64,000 nucleotides of DNA from Bacillus mycoides (GCF_018742245.1 NZ_CP036132.1:2103001-2167000), one strand, 5' to 3'. Counted from the first letter of the stretch, positions 43,528-52,975 are shown. The notes: generated by a model not told the origin, from the sequence alone. Made by a program: numbers and translations.

Positions 43528-44877
43528 ATGGTAGTTGGGATCATACTAGCGGCTGTTGTCATATTACTTTTACTAATTACGGTAGTAAAATGGCATCCAT
43601 TTGTCGCGTTAATTTTAACAGCAATCGGTGTAGGGCTAGCAATGGGGATGCCCTTAATTGGAACTTCACCACAACATCCAGGGATTATCGATTCTATTAA
43701 ATTAGGTCTTGGTAATACGTTAGGATTTTTGGCGATTGTTTTAGCTTTAGGAACAATGCTTGGAAAAATGATGGCTGAGTCTGGCGGTGCTGAACGAATT
43801 GCTAACACATTAATTGGACGTTTTGGGAAAAAGCGTGTTCACTGGGCAATGATGTTCGTTGCATTTATAGTAGGGATTCCGGTATTTTTCCAAGTTGGAT
43901 TTGTACTATTAATTCCGTTAGTATTTACAATTGCGTTAGAAACAGGGGTATCACTTATTACAATCGGTATTCCGCTAGTAGCAGGTCTTTCGGTTGTACA
44001 CGGACTTGTTCCACCGCATCCAGCAGCTATGGCAGCGGTAGGTATATTTAAAGCAGATGTGGGGAAGACAATTTTATATGCATTAATTGTCGGACTTCCA
44101 ACTGCAATAATTGCAGGTCCGCTTTACGGGAAATGGATCGGTGCTCGTATACATAAAGAAGTACCATTAGATATAGCGGAGCAATTTATTGAAAGAGATA
44201 AGAAGAAGGAACTTCCTAGCTTCGGAAATACATTGTTTACTATTTTACTTCCAGTATTTCTTATGCTAGGTGCATCGATAGCGGAAGTAGCATTAAATAA
44301 AACAAGCCAACTTGCACAAGTATTACACTTTATTGGAGATCCAATAGTCGCATTATTAATTGCAACGATATATTCTTTCTTTAGTCTTGGCTATGCAAAA
44401 GGGTTTTCTAAAGACAAAGTTTTACAAGTCACAAATGATTGTTTAGGCCCAATTGCAAACATACTGTTAGTTATCGGTGCAGGTGGCGCCTTTAATAAAG
44501 TGTTATTAGATTCTGGAATTGGAACTACAATTGCGGAGATGGCGAAAGAATCACATATTTCACCAATATTATTAGGGTGGGGAATTGCTGCACTTATTCG
44601 AATCGCGACTGGCTCTGCTACTGTTTCCATGATGACAGCAGCAGGAATAGTGGCACCGATTGCGGCAAGTACACCGGGAGTGAATGTAGAGTTACTGGCA
44701 CTTGCAACAGGAGCAGGGTCATTAATATTATCACATGTGAACGATTCTGGATTTTGGATGATTAAAGAGTATTTCGGAATGACTGTGAAAGAAACATTAT
44801 TAACATGGACTGCAATGGAGACAATACTATCTGTTGTAGCACTTGGACTAATTTCGTTATTAAATATATTTGTATAG
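43528..44877 (+). CDS. gntP: Gluconate:proton symporter, GntP family
   Basis: 449-residue permease with about 12 helices. Family segments are VKWHPFVALILTAIGVGLAMG, LALGTMLGKMMAESGGAERI, VHGLVPPHPAAMAAVG and LSHVNDSGFWMIKEYFGM. ATG 43528 follows GGGGGATTGGGAGAA; TTG 43519 in frame is possible. It starts 14 bases after gntK, so it is cotranscribed and translationally linked. Confidence 0.92.
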   Translation: MVVGIILAAVVILLLLITVVKWHPFVALILTAIGVGLAMGMPLIGTSPQHPGIIDSIKLGLGNTLGFLAIVLALGTMLGKMMAESGGAERIANTLIGRFGKKRVHWAMMFVAFIVGIPVFFQVGFVLLIPLVFTIALETGVSLITIGIPLVAGLSVVHGLVPPHPAAMAAVGIFKADVGKTILYALIVGLPTAIIAGPLYGKWIGARIHKEVPLDIAEQFIERDKKKELPSFGNTLFTILLPVFLMLGASIAEVALNKTSQLAQVLHFIGDPIVALLIATIYSFFSLGYAKGFSKDKVLQVTNDCLGPIANILLVIGAGGAFNKVLLDSGIGTTIAEMAKESHISPILLGWGIAALIRIATGSATVSMMTAAGIVAPIAASTPGVNVELLALATGAGSLILSHVNDSGFWMIKEYFGMTVKETLLTWTAMETILSVVALGLISLLNIFV

Positions 44878-44895
44878 AATGGGAGATTGATTAAT

Positions 44896-45792
44896 ATGAA
44901 ACTAGGTTTAATTGGATTAGGAAAAATGGGATTCCCGTTAGCTGAACACTTACATGAAGACAAGCATGAAGTAGTTGTATACGATGTAAATAATGAGCTT
45001 GTTGAAAAGGCAGGAAAACTAGGGATTACTGCACGTCATACATTAAAAGAAATGATCGCTGAACTAGAAGCACCTCGTACAATTTGGGTAATGGTACCTG
45101 CAGGAGAAGTTGTTGAGTCAGTACTAAAAGATGTATATCCATTATTAGAGGAAGGTGATATCGTTATTGAAGGTGGAAATTCATTCTATAAGGATACGTT
45201 GCGCCGTGCTGAAGAAGCGAAAAGCTTTGGCTTACATTACGTAGATATCGGTACATCAGGTGGTGTAGAAGGAGCTAGATACGGTGCGTGCTTAATGGTT
45301 GGTGGAGAAAAAGAAATCTATGATCAATTAGAACCGTTATTTAAAGACTTAGCAGTAGAAAACGGTTATTCTTATGCAGGCCGCGTTGGAAGTGGTCATT
45401 TCTTAAAAATGGTTCATAACGGTATTGAATATGGAATGATGCAAGCAATCGCTGAAGGATTTGAAGTGTTAGATAAAAGTGATTTTGATTTCAATTATGA
45501 AGATGTTGCAAAAGTATGGGCAAATGGATCGGTTATCCGTGGTTGGTTAATGGACTTAACTGAAAAGGCATTTGCAGATGATCCAAAACTTGATGGTATT
45601 AAAGGGGTAATGAACTCTTCAGGAGAAGGGAAATGGACTGTTGAAACTGCGCTTGAATTACAAGCAGCGGCACCAGTTATCGCAATGTCATTATTTATGC
45701 GCTACCGTTCTCAAGAAGATGATACATTCCATGGGAAAGTTGTCTCAGCTCTTCGTAATCAATTCGGTGGACATGAGGTTGTGAAAAATTAG
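44896..45792 (+). CDS. gnd: 6-phosphogluconate dehydrogenase, short (YqeC/GntZ-type) form
   Basis: 298 residues. Oxidatively decarboxylates 6-phosphogluconate to ribulose 5-phosphate. GLIGLGKMGFPLAEHL is the dinucleotide fold; VIEGGNSFYKD, DIGTSGGVEGARYGACLMVGG and FLKMVHNGIEYGMMQAI hold catalytic Lys and substrate residues. At about 300 residues it belongs to the NAD-preferring short class and not the 470-residue NADP enzyme. ATG 44896 follows GGGAGATTGATTAAT. Last gene of the operon. Confidence 0.93.
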   Translation: MKLGLIGLGKMGFPLAEHLHEDKHEVVVYDVNNELVEKAGKLGITARHTLKEMIAELEAPRTIWVMVPAGEVVESVLKDVYPLLEEGDIVIEGGNSFYKDTLRRAEEAKSFGLHYVDIGTSGGVEGARYGACLMVGGEKEIYDQLEPLFKDLAVENGYSYAGRVGSGHFLKMVHNGIEYGMMQAIAEGFEVLDKSDFDFNYEDVAKVWANGSVIRGWLMDLTEKAFADDPKLDGIKGVMNSSGEGKWTVETALELQAAAPVIAMSLFMRYRSQEDDTFHGKVVSALRNQFGGHEVVKN

Positions 45793-45800
45793 TTTTGTGA

Positions 45801-45832
45801 AACTCATACGAAAGTATGAGTTCTTTTTTTAT
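45801..45832 (+). terminator. Intrinsic terminator of the gluconate operon
   Basis: AACTCATAC pairs with GTATGAGTT around GAAA, then CTTTTTTT. Confidence 0.88.
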
Positions 45833-45937
45833 TTCTCATACTATTTTATGAAGGCTTTTACCTCTTTTTACTGTATTTTGTATAGAAATTTCTGATAATA
45901 TAAAGGTAGAATTTGAAAACAAAGGGGAGAAATGATT

Positions 45938-46474
45938 ATGAAACTAGTCGTAATTAATGGTACACCAAGAAAGTTTGGAAGAACTCGCGTTGTGGCAAAA
46001 TATATTGCAGAGCAATTTGAAGGGGAGTTATACGATTTAGCAGTAGCGGAATTGCCTTTATATAATGGAGAAGAATCACAACGTGAATTAGAGGCAGTAA
46101 AAAAATTAAAAGCTTTAGTGAAAGCTGCAGACGGTGTAGTACTATGTACACCAGAATATCATAATGCGATGAGCGGAGCGCTGAAAAATTCGTTAGATTA
46201 CTTAAGTAGCAGTGAATTCATCCATAAGCCTGTCGCATTGCTAGCAGTTGCTGGAGGAGGTAAAGGGGGAATTAACGCATTAAATAGTATGCGCATTGTT
46301 GCTAGAGGCGTTTACGCAAACGCAATTCCAAAACAAGTCGTGCTTGATGGATTACATGTGCAAGATGGTGAACTTGGAGAAGATGCAAAACCATTAATTC
46401 ATGATTTAGTTAAAGAATTAAAAGCATATATGAGTGTATATAAAGAGGTGAAAAAACAATTAGGAGTTGAGTGA
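45938..46474 (+). CDS. NADPH-dependent FMN reductase (azobenzene-reductase-like)
   Basis: 178-residue flavodoxin-fold protein of the NADPH-dependent FMN reductase family, like B. subtilis YhdA. VINGTPRKFGRTRVVAKYI is the phosphate-binding loop, and CTPEYHNAMSGALKNSLDYL is the hallmark active-site segment. ATG 45938 is eight bases from AAAGGGGAGA; ATG 45932 is too close. Its stop lies one base before the MFS gene start, so the pair is an operon. Confidence 0.88.
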   Translation: MKLVVINGTPRKFGRTRVVAKYIAEQFEGELYDLAVAELPLYNGEESQRELEAVKKLKALVKAADGVVLCTPEYHNAMSGALKNSLDYLSSSEFIHKPVALLAVAGGGKGGINALNSMRIVARGVYANAIPKQVVLDGLHVQDGELGEDAKPLIHDLVKELKAYMSVYKEVKKQLGVE

Positions 46475-46475
46475 T

Positions 46476-47705
46476 ATGTCCTCTCTTTATCATGATTCTC
46501 GCTTGTATTACATTCTAGGAGCCAATAGTTTATCCGCTATTGGTTCCGGGATTGTTATGATAACGATTCCGTGGTTGTTAATTAAGGAAAGTGGAGGAGA
46601 TACAACGTTTGGTTATGTTTCTATCGTTGCGACTCTCATAATGTTTTTATTAACGCCATTTATTGGGCAAAGTATAGATCGTTTTTCAAGAAAATCGTTG
46701 TTGTTATGTAACGAAGGTATTGGGATAGCGATTATAGGAATGATGGCTATTTGGGGATTTGCTGGGCAATCATATAATTCTATTCATTACATCATTATTT
46801 ATATAGCAGGTTCTTTCTATTATCTATTATTCTATCCTACAATTTTTGCATTCAACCAAGAAATATTTCAATCTGAACATTATAAAAGTTTAAGTGGCAC
46901 GATGGAAATACAAGGACAATTAACACAAGTTATTTCAGGAGCGGCTGCTAGCTTTCTAATTGAGATCGTTTCTTTGAAATGGATTTTGTTAGTAGATATG
47001 TTAACTTTTGCAGGAGCATTTTTTCTTTTCTTATGTATACCGTATGTAAAGAAAAAAGAAGTAAAACGGAAAGTAACATTTAAGAAGCAATTGTTCGAAG
47101 GTATTCATTTTATGAAAAAACGTCCTAAGTTCTTTTGGTTTTTACTTGCCACTTATATGCCGTTTATCGGTGTTATGATGGCAAATTATTTAATCCCAGT
47201 TTATATTTCAGATATACTCAAAGCTAGTGCCTCTGTATACGCGACAGAAGGTATGATGTATGGTGTAGGGGCTGTTATTGCGGGAATAAGTATTCCAATC
47301 ATGATGAAATATGTCAAAATAGAAGTTTCAATCGTTATGACGATGTTTATTTATGTAATTTCAATTACCGCAATGATTATTGAGCCTTCCATTATGTTAT
47401 TATATGGACTTGCGATTTTTCATGCGATTGGAAATGCTGGAACGAGAGTGGCGAGAAATGTATTGATGATGGAAGAAATCCCAAATGAATTAATGGGACG
47501 TGTGGACAGCTTATTTCGACTAATTGGTACAGGAATTCGAATTGTATTATTAATGTTGTTTACGGCAGGCGTATCTAAAGCCGGGGTAATGATCCCGTTT
47601 TACGTACTAAGCTTTATATTGATCCTATCATTAGGGATTGCTTTTTATTATGTAATTTCAAAACGTAAAATGAAAGCGAATGTGTCTAATAAATCAATTG
47701 TTTAA
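46476..47705 (+). CDS. MFS transporter
   Basis: 409-residue, 12-helix transporter of the major facilitator superfamily, of the group that includes macrolide and siderophore exporters (TC 2.A.1.21-like). Motif A-like loop PFIGQSIDRFSRKSLLL lies between helices 2 and 3, and the second-half copy at NELMGRVDSLFRLIGTG is typical of MefA/EntS-like proteins. The start overlaps the end of the FMN reductase gene region, with AGGAG ten bases upstream. The substrate is not known. Confidence 0.88.
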   Translation: MSSLYHDSRLYYILGANSLSAIGSGIVMITIPWLLIKESGGDTTFGYVSIVATLIMFLLTPFIGQSIDRFSRKSLLLCNEGIGIAIIGMMAIWGFAGQSYNSIHYIIIYIAGSFYYLLFYPTIFAFNQEIFQSEHYKSLSGTMEIQGQLTQVISGAAASFLIEIVSLKWILLVDMLTFAGAFFLFLCIPYVKKKEVKRKVTFKKQLFEGIHFMKKRPKFFWFLLATYMPFIGVMMANYLIPVYISDILKASASVYATEGMMYGVGAVIAGISIPIMMKYVKIEVSIVMTMFIYVISITAMIIEPSIMLLYGLAIFHAIGNAGTRVARNVLMMEEIPNELMGRVDSLFRLIGTGIRIVLLMLFTAGVSKAGVMIPFYVLSFILILSLGIAFYYVISKRKMKANVSNKSIV

Positions 47706-47768
47706 AAAATACTTCTGCCTCCTTTTCTTTTTCTATATAATAAAAAGAAAGGGAGTGTTAACTTATTT

Positions 47769-48326
47769 ATGAACAAATGGATATTGCTTATAATCTTATT
47801 ACTACCTCCGCTATACATCATTTATATGACGTTTCGAATGAATAAAGTTGCTCGTGAAAAATTGAGTAATCACTCTCCATACGTTCTTATATTAGGTGCA
47901 AAGTTATTTGGAGATAGGCCTTCTTTATCTCTTCAAAACCGTTTGAATGTGGCGCTAGAATATTTATATTCTCACTCTGAGGTGAAAGTAATTGTTTCAG
48001 GTGGTCAAGGGGAAGATGAAGATATACCGGAAGCTCACAGTATGCGAAACTATTTAATGGTACATGGTATAGATGAGAATCGTATTTTAATTGAAGACCG
48101 CTCTACAAATACGTATGAAAATTTAAAGTTTAGTATGGATTTATATGATGTAAAGCATGCGGTAGTTGTAAGTAATACGTATCATTTATATCGAACGAAA
48201 ATAATTGCAAAGCGTTTAGGGATAAAGATGGAAGCACTAGCTGCTGAAACACCGAGTCGTTCTAAGAAAAAAGCGTATGTGCGTGAATATGCTGCAATTA
48301 TGAAAACGATATTGTTCGACCGTTAG
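47769..48326 (+). CDS. YdcF/SanA-like DUF218 membrane-anchored protein
   Basis: 185 residues. One N-terminal transmembrane helix (WILLIILLLPPLYIIYMTF), then an extracellular or cytoplasmic-facing Rossmann-like DUF218 domain with VLILGAKLFGDRPS, VIVSGGQGEDEDIPEA, IEDRSTNTYENLKFS and VVSNTYHLYRTKIIAKRLG. The ElyC/SanA/YdcF family is linked to envelope precursor metabolism. GGGAGTGTTAACTTATTT precedes the ATG. Confidence 0.87.
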   Translation: MNKWILLIILLLPPLYIIYMTFRMNKVAREKLSNHSPYVLILGAKLFGDRPSLSLQNRLNVALEYLYSHSEVKVIVSGGQGEDEDIPEAHSMRNYLMVHGIDENRILIEDRSTNTYENLKFSMDLYDVKHAVVVSNTYHLYRTKIIAKRLGIKMEALAAETPSRSKKKAYVREYAAIMKTILFDR

Positions 48327-48350
48327 AGCTCAAATGAGAGCTCTTTTTTT
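48325..48350 (+). terminator. Intrinsic terminator after the DUF218 gene
   Basis: AGAGCTC pairs with GAGCTCT, then TTTTTTT. Confidence 0.8.
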
Positions 48351-48428
48351 GTATAATAAAGCGTATCATTTGAAATGAATTCTATATTCCATCAAAATAA
48401 AGGAAACAACATGAAAGGAGTTGTGTCT

Positions 48429-49376
48429 GTGATTCAATTTAATCATGTGTCAAAAGCGTATGAAGATGGCACAAAAGCAGTGGATTCATTGCATTTAGAA
48501 ATTAAAAAAGGAGAATTTTTTGTTCTCATTGGTCCGAGTGGTTGCGGGAAAACAACGACAATGAAGATGATTAATCGTTTAATTGAAACGACGGAAGGAT
48601 CAATTTTAATCGATGGAAAAGATATTCAAGAATATAACATAAACGAACTGCGTTGGAATATAGGGTACGTGTTGCAGCAGATTGCGCTGTTTCCACATAT
48701 GACAATTGCTGAAAATATTGCAGTTGTCCCTGAAATGAGAAAGTGGAGTAAGGAGAAAATAAAAACGCGTGTTGATGAACTGTTACATATGGTTGGATTA
48801 GAACCAGATGTATATCGTGATCGTATGCCAGATGAATTGTCGGGAGGACAGAAGCAGCGCGTTGGTGTCGTTAGGGCATTAGCTGCAAATCCGAAAATCG
48901 TTCTTATGGATGAACCATTTAGTGCGTTAGATCCATTAAGCAGGGAACAACTTCAGCAGGATATAGTGCAATTGCAAAAAAAAATTCAAAAAACGATAGT
49001 ATTTGTAACGCATGATATGCAAGAGGCTTTATCACTTGGTGATCGCATTTGTGTAATGAAAGAAGGGAAAGTTGTTCAATTAGATACACCAGAAGGTATT
49101 ATACATAATCCGAAAAATGAGTTTGTAGAGGAGTTCATTGGAAATCGTGGACGACCTTGGTATGAGGGGAAGAGTATAGAAGCGGTATTGCCGCTAGACA
49201 ATCGTATACGAGTAGAAGGGAAGGCTCTATCTTTACATTCGACTTTACAAGAAGCGCTAGTTCGCTTACAAACTGAAGAGTCAGTGCCGGTTGAAGAAAA
49301 TGGTCAATATGTTGGAGCGTTAACAAGTCGTCATATTGTCAATTACATTGTTGAACAAATGAAGGAGAGAGGCTAA
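48429..49376 (+). CDS. OpuCA/EgtUA-type ABC transporter ATPase
   Basis: 315 residues. Energises an importer of quaternary amines or related compounds. Walker A GPSGCGKTTT, Q loop GYVLQQIALFPHMT, signature LSGGQKQRVGV, Walker B IVLMDEPFSALDP, switch VTHDMQEA, and a C-terminal CBS-like regulatory part (about 250-315). GTG 48429 follows AAAGGAGTTGTGTCT and gives the family N-terminus (IQFNHVSKAYEDG); ATG 48411 is also possible. The fused permease gene starts three bases after its stop. Confidence 0.88.
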   Translation: MIQFNHVSKAYEDGTKAVDSLHLEIKKGEFFVLIGPSGCGKTTTMKMINRLIETTEGSILIDGKDIQEYNINELRWNIGYVLQQIALFPHMTIAENIAVVPEMRKWSKEKIKTRVDELLHMVGLEPDVYRDRMPDELSGGQKQRVGVVRALAANPKIVLMDEPFSALDPLSREQLQQDIVQLQKKIQKTIVFVTHDMQEALSLGDRICVMKEGKVVQLDTPEGIIHNPKNEFVEEFIGNRGRPWYEGKSIEAVLPLDNRIRVEGKALSLHSTLQEALVRLQTEESVPVEENGQYVGALTSRHIVNYIVEQMKERG

Positions 49377-49379
49377 ACA

Positions 49380-50891
49380 GTGACTGATTTTATTCAAACG
49401 TTTCAAGAACGAAAAGTAGAATTGCTAAGTGCATTAAGTGAACATTTACAAATATCGCTTATTTCATTATTTTTTGCAGTAATTATTGCGGTGCCTCTTG
49501 GCATTCTATTAACGAGAAAAGAACGGATGGCTGAATTTATAATAGGGACTTCTGCTGTTATGCAGACGGTGCCATCACTTGCATTACTTGGACTTTTAAT
49601 TCCATTAGTAGGAATCGGAAAACTTCCAGCCATTATCGCATTAGTTGTGTATGCACTATTACCTATTTTGCGAAATACTTATACAGGAATACGGGAATTA
49701 GATGAATCACTTATAGAAGCGGCGAGAGCTATGGGAATGAATAGCTGGAGAAGATTATGGAAGGTAGAGCTTCCTCTCGCATTGCCAATTATTATGGCTG
49801 GTATTCGGACAGCGATGGTATTAATTGTTGGAACGGCTACATTAGCTGCTTTAATAGGCGCTGGTGGACTCGGTAAGCTCATACTACTCGGTATCGATCG
49901 GAATGATCATGTGCTTATCATTTTAGGGGCCGTACCAGCTGCGTTACTCGCTTTATTCTTTGATATAGTACTTCGCATGCTTGAGAGGCCCAAACGCTCA
50001 TATAAGCGCGTTATATTAACGATATGTATAGTTGTCGTAATGATCGCTTCGCCATTTCTTTGGAATACACAAAAGAAAGACATAGTTATTGCTGGAAAAC
50101 TTGGATCTGAACCAGAAATTTTAATTCAAATGTACAAGCAACTTATTGAACAGGATACAGATTTACAAGTAGAATTAAAACCAGGCCTTGGGAAAACAGC
50201 ATTTGTATTTGAAGCGTTAAAATCAGGTGAAGTAGATATATACCCAGAATTTTCAGGAACAGCTTTATCTACTTTCGTGAAAGAAGAACTGAAAAGTACA
50301 AATCGTGATGAAGTATATGAACAAGCTCGTATGGGAATGGAAAAGAAATATAATATGGTTATGTTAAAGCCAATGGAGTATAACAATACATACGCACTAG
50401 CTATGCCGAAAAAAATAGCAGATCAAAATAACATAAATACAATTTCTGATTTAGGAAATATTGCACAGGAAGCTAAGGTAGGATTTACATTAGAATTTGC
50501 TGATCGTGAAGATGGTTATAAAGGTATGCAAAAATTATATAACTATAAGTTTTTAAATGTTAAAACGATGGAACCGAAACTACGCTATAGCGCAATTCAA
50601 TCGGGGGATGTTAACGTAATCGATGCATATTCAACAGATAGTGAACTTGAGCAATATGGACTTAAAGTGCTAAAAGATGATAAAGGACTATTCCCTCCTT
50701 ATCAAGGAGCGCCATTATTAAGAAAAGAGACGTTACAGAAATATCCTGAGCTTGAAAAAACATTGAATAAATTATCTGGAAAGATTACAGATGAAGAAAT
50801 GCGAAAAATGAATTACGAAGTAAATGTGAATGGGAAAAGTAGTGAAGAAGTAGCAAAACAATTTTTACAAAAAGAGAATTTACTTCGTTGA
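49380..50891 (+). CDS. Fused permease and substrate-binding protein (OpuCB-CC / EgtUBC-type)
   Basis: 503 residues. Residues about 20-215 form a permease with the EAA loop ARAMGMNSWRRLWKVELPLA; after a further helix (ILTICIVVVMIASPFLW) comes an extracellular binding domain (about 232-500) with IVIAGKLGSEPEILIQMYKQ, GEVDIYPEFSGTA and GDVNVIDAYSTDSELEQYGL. The fusion is found in osmoprotectant, BilE and ergothioneine (EgtU) importers. GTG 49380 follows AAGGAGAGAGG. The ligand may be betaine, carnitine or ergothioneine; sequence alone does not settle it. Confidence 0.87.
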   Translation: MTDFIQTFQERKVELLSALSEHLQISLISLFFAVIIAVPLGILLTRKERMAEFIIGTSAVMQTVPSLALLGLLIPLVGIGKLPAIIALVVYALLPILRNTYTGIRELDESLIEAARAMGMNSWRRLWKVELPLALPIIMAGIRTAMVLIVGTATLAALIGAGGLGKLILLGIDRNDHVLIILGAVPAALLALFFDIVLRMLERPKRSYKRVILTICIVVVMIASPFLWNTQKKDIVIAGKLGSEPEILIQMYKQLIEQDTDLQVELKPGLGKTAFVFEALKSGEVDIYPEFSGTALSTFVKEELKSTNRDEVYEQARMGMEKKYNMVMLKPMEYNNTYALAMPKKIADQNNINTISDLGNIAQEAKVGFTLEFADREDGYKGMQKLYNYKFLNVKTMEPKLRYSAIQSGDVNVIDAYSTDSELEQYGLKVLKDDKGLFPPYQGAPLLRKETLQKYPELEKTLNKLSGKITDEEMRKMNYEVNVNGKSSEEVAKQFLQKENLLR

Positions 50892-50921
50892 TTTTACAAG
50901 AAATATACAACTTTATATGTT

Positions 50922-50962
50922 TAAAATAACCGTTCATTACAAAATGAACGGTTATTTTGTGC
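50922..50962 (+). terminator. Intrinsic terminator after the OpuC/EgtU-type operon
   Basis: A perfect 16-bp stem AAAATAACCGTTCATT / AATGAACGGTTATTTT. Confidence 0.9.
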
Positions 50963-51103
50963 ATACTTATACATTTTTTCAAAAAAGTATTCCATTTTTC
51001 TTCATTTTATTTTAGAATAAGTAATGTTTTCCTGAAAAAATATAAGAGAAACGTCTATTAGAGAAAAGGTGACTTTAATAGTTGAACGAACATAACACCT
51101 AGA

Positions 51104-52531
51104 ATGACAGATGGGGTGGTACAAATAGAAAAGAAGTTAGGCTTTTTTCCGTTAATCGCATTAGTAGTTGGAACAATGGTTGGTGGCGGTGTTTTTAGTT
51201 TACCGCATGATTTAGCAGTAGGAGCAAATAGTGGTGCAACAATAATTGGTTGGTGTATTACAGCGATGGGAATGATTCCGCTTGCGCTCGTATATCAAAC
51301 GTTAGCAAGACAAAAACCGGAGCTTGAGGGCGGAATTTATAGTTATGCACGAGCTGGTTTCGGTGAATATATTGGTTTTAACAGTGCGTGGGGGTACTGG
51401 CTGGCAGGAATTTTAGGAAATGTCGCAACAATTATGTTGTTGTTTAGCACATTAGGTTATTTCTTCCCGATTTTTAAAGGAGGGAATAATATTGCGTCTA
51501 TCGTTGGTGCCTCTCTTTTATTATGGACACTTCATTTTCTTATTTTATTTGGAATTCGTGAAGCGTCCATTATGAATGTTATCGCAACAATTGGGAAATT
51601 AGTTCCGATCTTATTATTTATTGTTGTGATGGTAACGGCGTTTCGCTGGGATACATTTACACATGACTTTTGGGGCGAAGGAACAATCTCAGTTTCCTCT
51701 GTACTAGGTCAAGTGAAAAATACAATGCTTGTAACTCTTTGGGTGTTCATTGGGGTTGAAGGAGCAGTTGTATTATCAGGAAGAGCTAAAAATAGCAGAG
51801 ATGTTGGAAAAGCGACAGTACTTGGGTTAATTTTAGTTATGTCTATTTATATTTTAATTTCTGTTCTGTCAATGGGAGCTATGACGAGAAATGAACTTTC
51901 GGTTTTAGAAACTCCTTCAATGGGACATGTATTAGAACATGTTGTTGGACCATGGGGGGCAGTTGCGATTAACATCGGTTTAGTTGCTTCACTTGTAGGG
52001 ACATTGATTGGTTGGTTTTTACTTGTTTCTGAAATTTCGCATGTAGCAGGAAAAGATGGCGTGTTTCCGAAAGTCTTTACGAAAACAAATAAGAAGCAAA
52101 CGCCGCATATGGCATTATGGATTTCAAATATCGTTGCCCAAATTATATTTATAATCGTTCTGTTTTCAGAATCGACATATCAAATTATGTATTTTATTGC
52201 GTCAACATCAATTTTATTACCGTATTTATTATCAGCGCTATTTCAATTGAAATTAGTCATTACGAAAGAGCTGAAAGTTGCGAGAGTAAAAAATGGCTTA
52301 TTAGCTTTAATTGCTTGTGTATATTCTGTATGGCTCATTTATGCAGCTGGTTTAAAGAATTTATTACTTGTTTCAATTGTATATGGAATCGGGATTATCG
52401 TGTACGTTTTTGCAAGAAAAGAAAAAGGGAATCGTTGTTTTGTAGGTATAGAGAGATATGTGATGTGGGCAATTGTTATTGCAGCTATCACATCACTTTA
52501 TATGTTACTGACAGGAAATATAAAAATGTAA
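51104..52531 (+). CDS. APC-family amino acid antiporter (ArcD/YkbA-like)
   Basis: 475-residue, 12-14 helix transporter of the basic amino acid/polyamine antiporter branch. LIALVVGTMVGGGVFSLPHD is the helix 1 substrate-binding break, and GGIYSYARAGFGEYIGFNSA the helix 3 hallmark. No deiminase or decarboxylase gene is beside it, so the exchange pair is unclear. The start ATG 51104 has only a weak ribosome binding site; AAAAGGTGAC with TTG 51082 upstream leads to a six-codon frame ending in TAG that overlaps the start region. Confidence 0.86.
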   Translation: MTDGVVQIEKKLGFFPLIALVVGTMVGGGVFSLPHDLAVGANSGATIIGWCITAMGMIPLALVYQTLARQKPELEGGIYSYARAGFGEYIGFNSAWGYWLAGILGNVATIMLLFSTLGYFFPIFKGGNNIASIVGASLLLWTLHFLILFGIREASIMNVIATIGKLVPILLFIVVMVTAFRWDTFTHDFWGEGTISVSSVLGQVKNTMLVTLWVFIGVEGAVVLSGRAKNSRDVGKATVLGLILVMSIYILISVLSMGAMTRNELSVLETPSMGHVLEHVVGPWGAVAINIGLVASLVGTLIGWFLLVSEISHVAGKDGVFPKVFTKTNKKQTPHMALWISNIVAQIIFIIVLFSESTYQIMYFIASTSILLPYLLSALFQLKLVITKELKVARVKNGLLALIACVYSVWLIYAAGLKNLLLVSIVYGIGIIVYVFARKEKGNRCFVGIERYVMWAIVIAAITSLYMLLTGNIKM

Positions 52532-52560
52532 AAGTCCTTTTAATTTAAAGGGCTTTTTTC
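52530..52560 (+). terminator. Intrinsic terminator after the antiporter gene
   Basis: AAAAGTCCTTT pairs with AAAGGGCTTTT (one wobble), then TT. Confidence 0.8.
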
Positions 52561-52607
52561 CTTGTCTAGAGAATATTTAATACATAAGATATTCAGGAGG
52601 GATGAAA

Positions 52608-52868
52608 ATGGAAGAAAAAGAACAGTTGTCTAGAATTATGGATTTAGCTAGTGATTTAAGGAAAGTATTAGTACAAGAATCTTTTTTTAATCATCATCCT
52701 GAACTTCGAGGCGTGATTGAAAATTTAGCGAGTTCTGTAGAGAATTTGGCGAGTTTGCAACAAAATAAAGATGAAAATGCCGAAGATCGATTACGGTACG
52801 TACTTGCTAAAATGAAAATCGCTCATAATGCCATTTTACAAGAAAAAAAAGCATTTCCTTCTCATTAA
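52608..52868 (+). CDS. Hypothetical helical protein, 86 residues
   Basis: Not recognised. An all-helical acidic protein with heptad-like pattern (SRIMDLASDLRKVLVQ, VIENLASSVENLASLQQ, EDRLRYVLAKMKIAHNAI), no signal peptide or membrane helix. The repeated ENLAS suggests coiled-coil packing. ATG 52608 follows TCAGGAGGGATGAAA; ATG 52602 is inside the spacing. It has its own terminator, so it is not cotranscribed with the McrB-like gene 100 bases downstream. Confidence 0.68.
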   Translation: MEEKEQLSRIMDLASDLRKVLVQESFFNHHPELRGVIENLASSVENLASLQQNKDENAEDRLRYVLAKMKIAHNAILQEKKAFPSH

Positions 52869-52885
52869 TATACGTTTTAATTTTG

Positions 52886-52917
52886 AACCTGACGGATGAC
52901 GTCAGGTTTTTTATTTC
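52886..52917 (+). terminator. Intrinsic terminator after the 86-residue gene
   Basis: AACCTGACG pairs with CGTCAGGTT, then TTTTATTT. Confidence 0.85.
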
Positions 52918-52975
52918 TAGTTTTAGATTGTAGTTCATACACTAAGAATAGTATGAAAAAAAGAAGGTGACTACG

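Noticed and set aside
43128..43808. 226-codon open frame on the minus strand across gntK and gntP
   Set aside because: It runs antisense to two strongly conserved genes, has a Pro/Ile/Ser-rich composition typical of a shadow frame, and has no ribosome binding site.
44391..44963. 190-codon minus-strand frame across gntP and gnd
   Set aside because: Shadow of the gntP coding frame with no family features.
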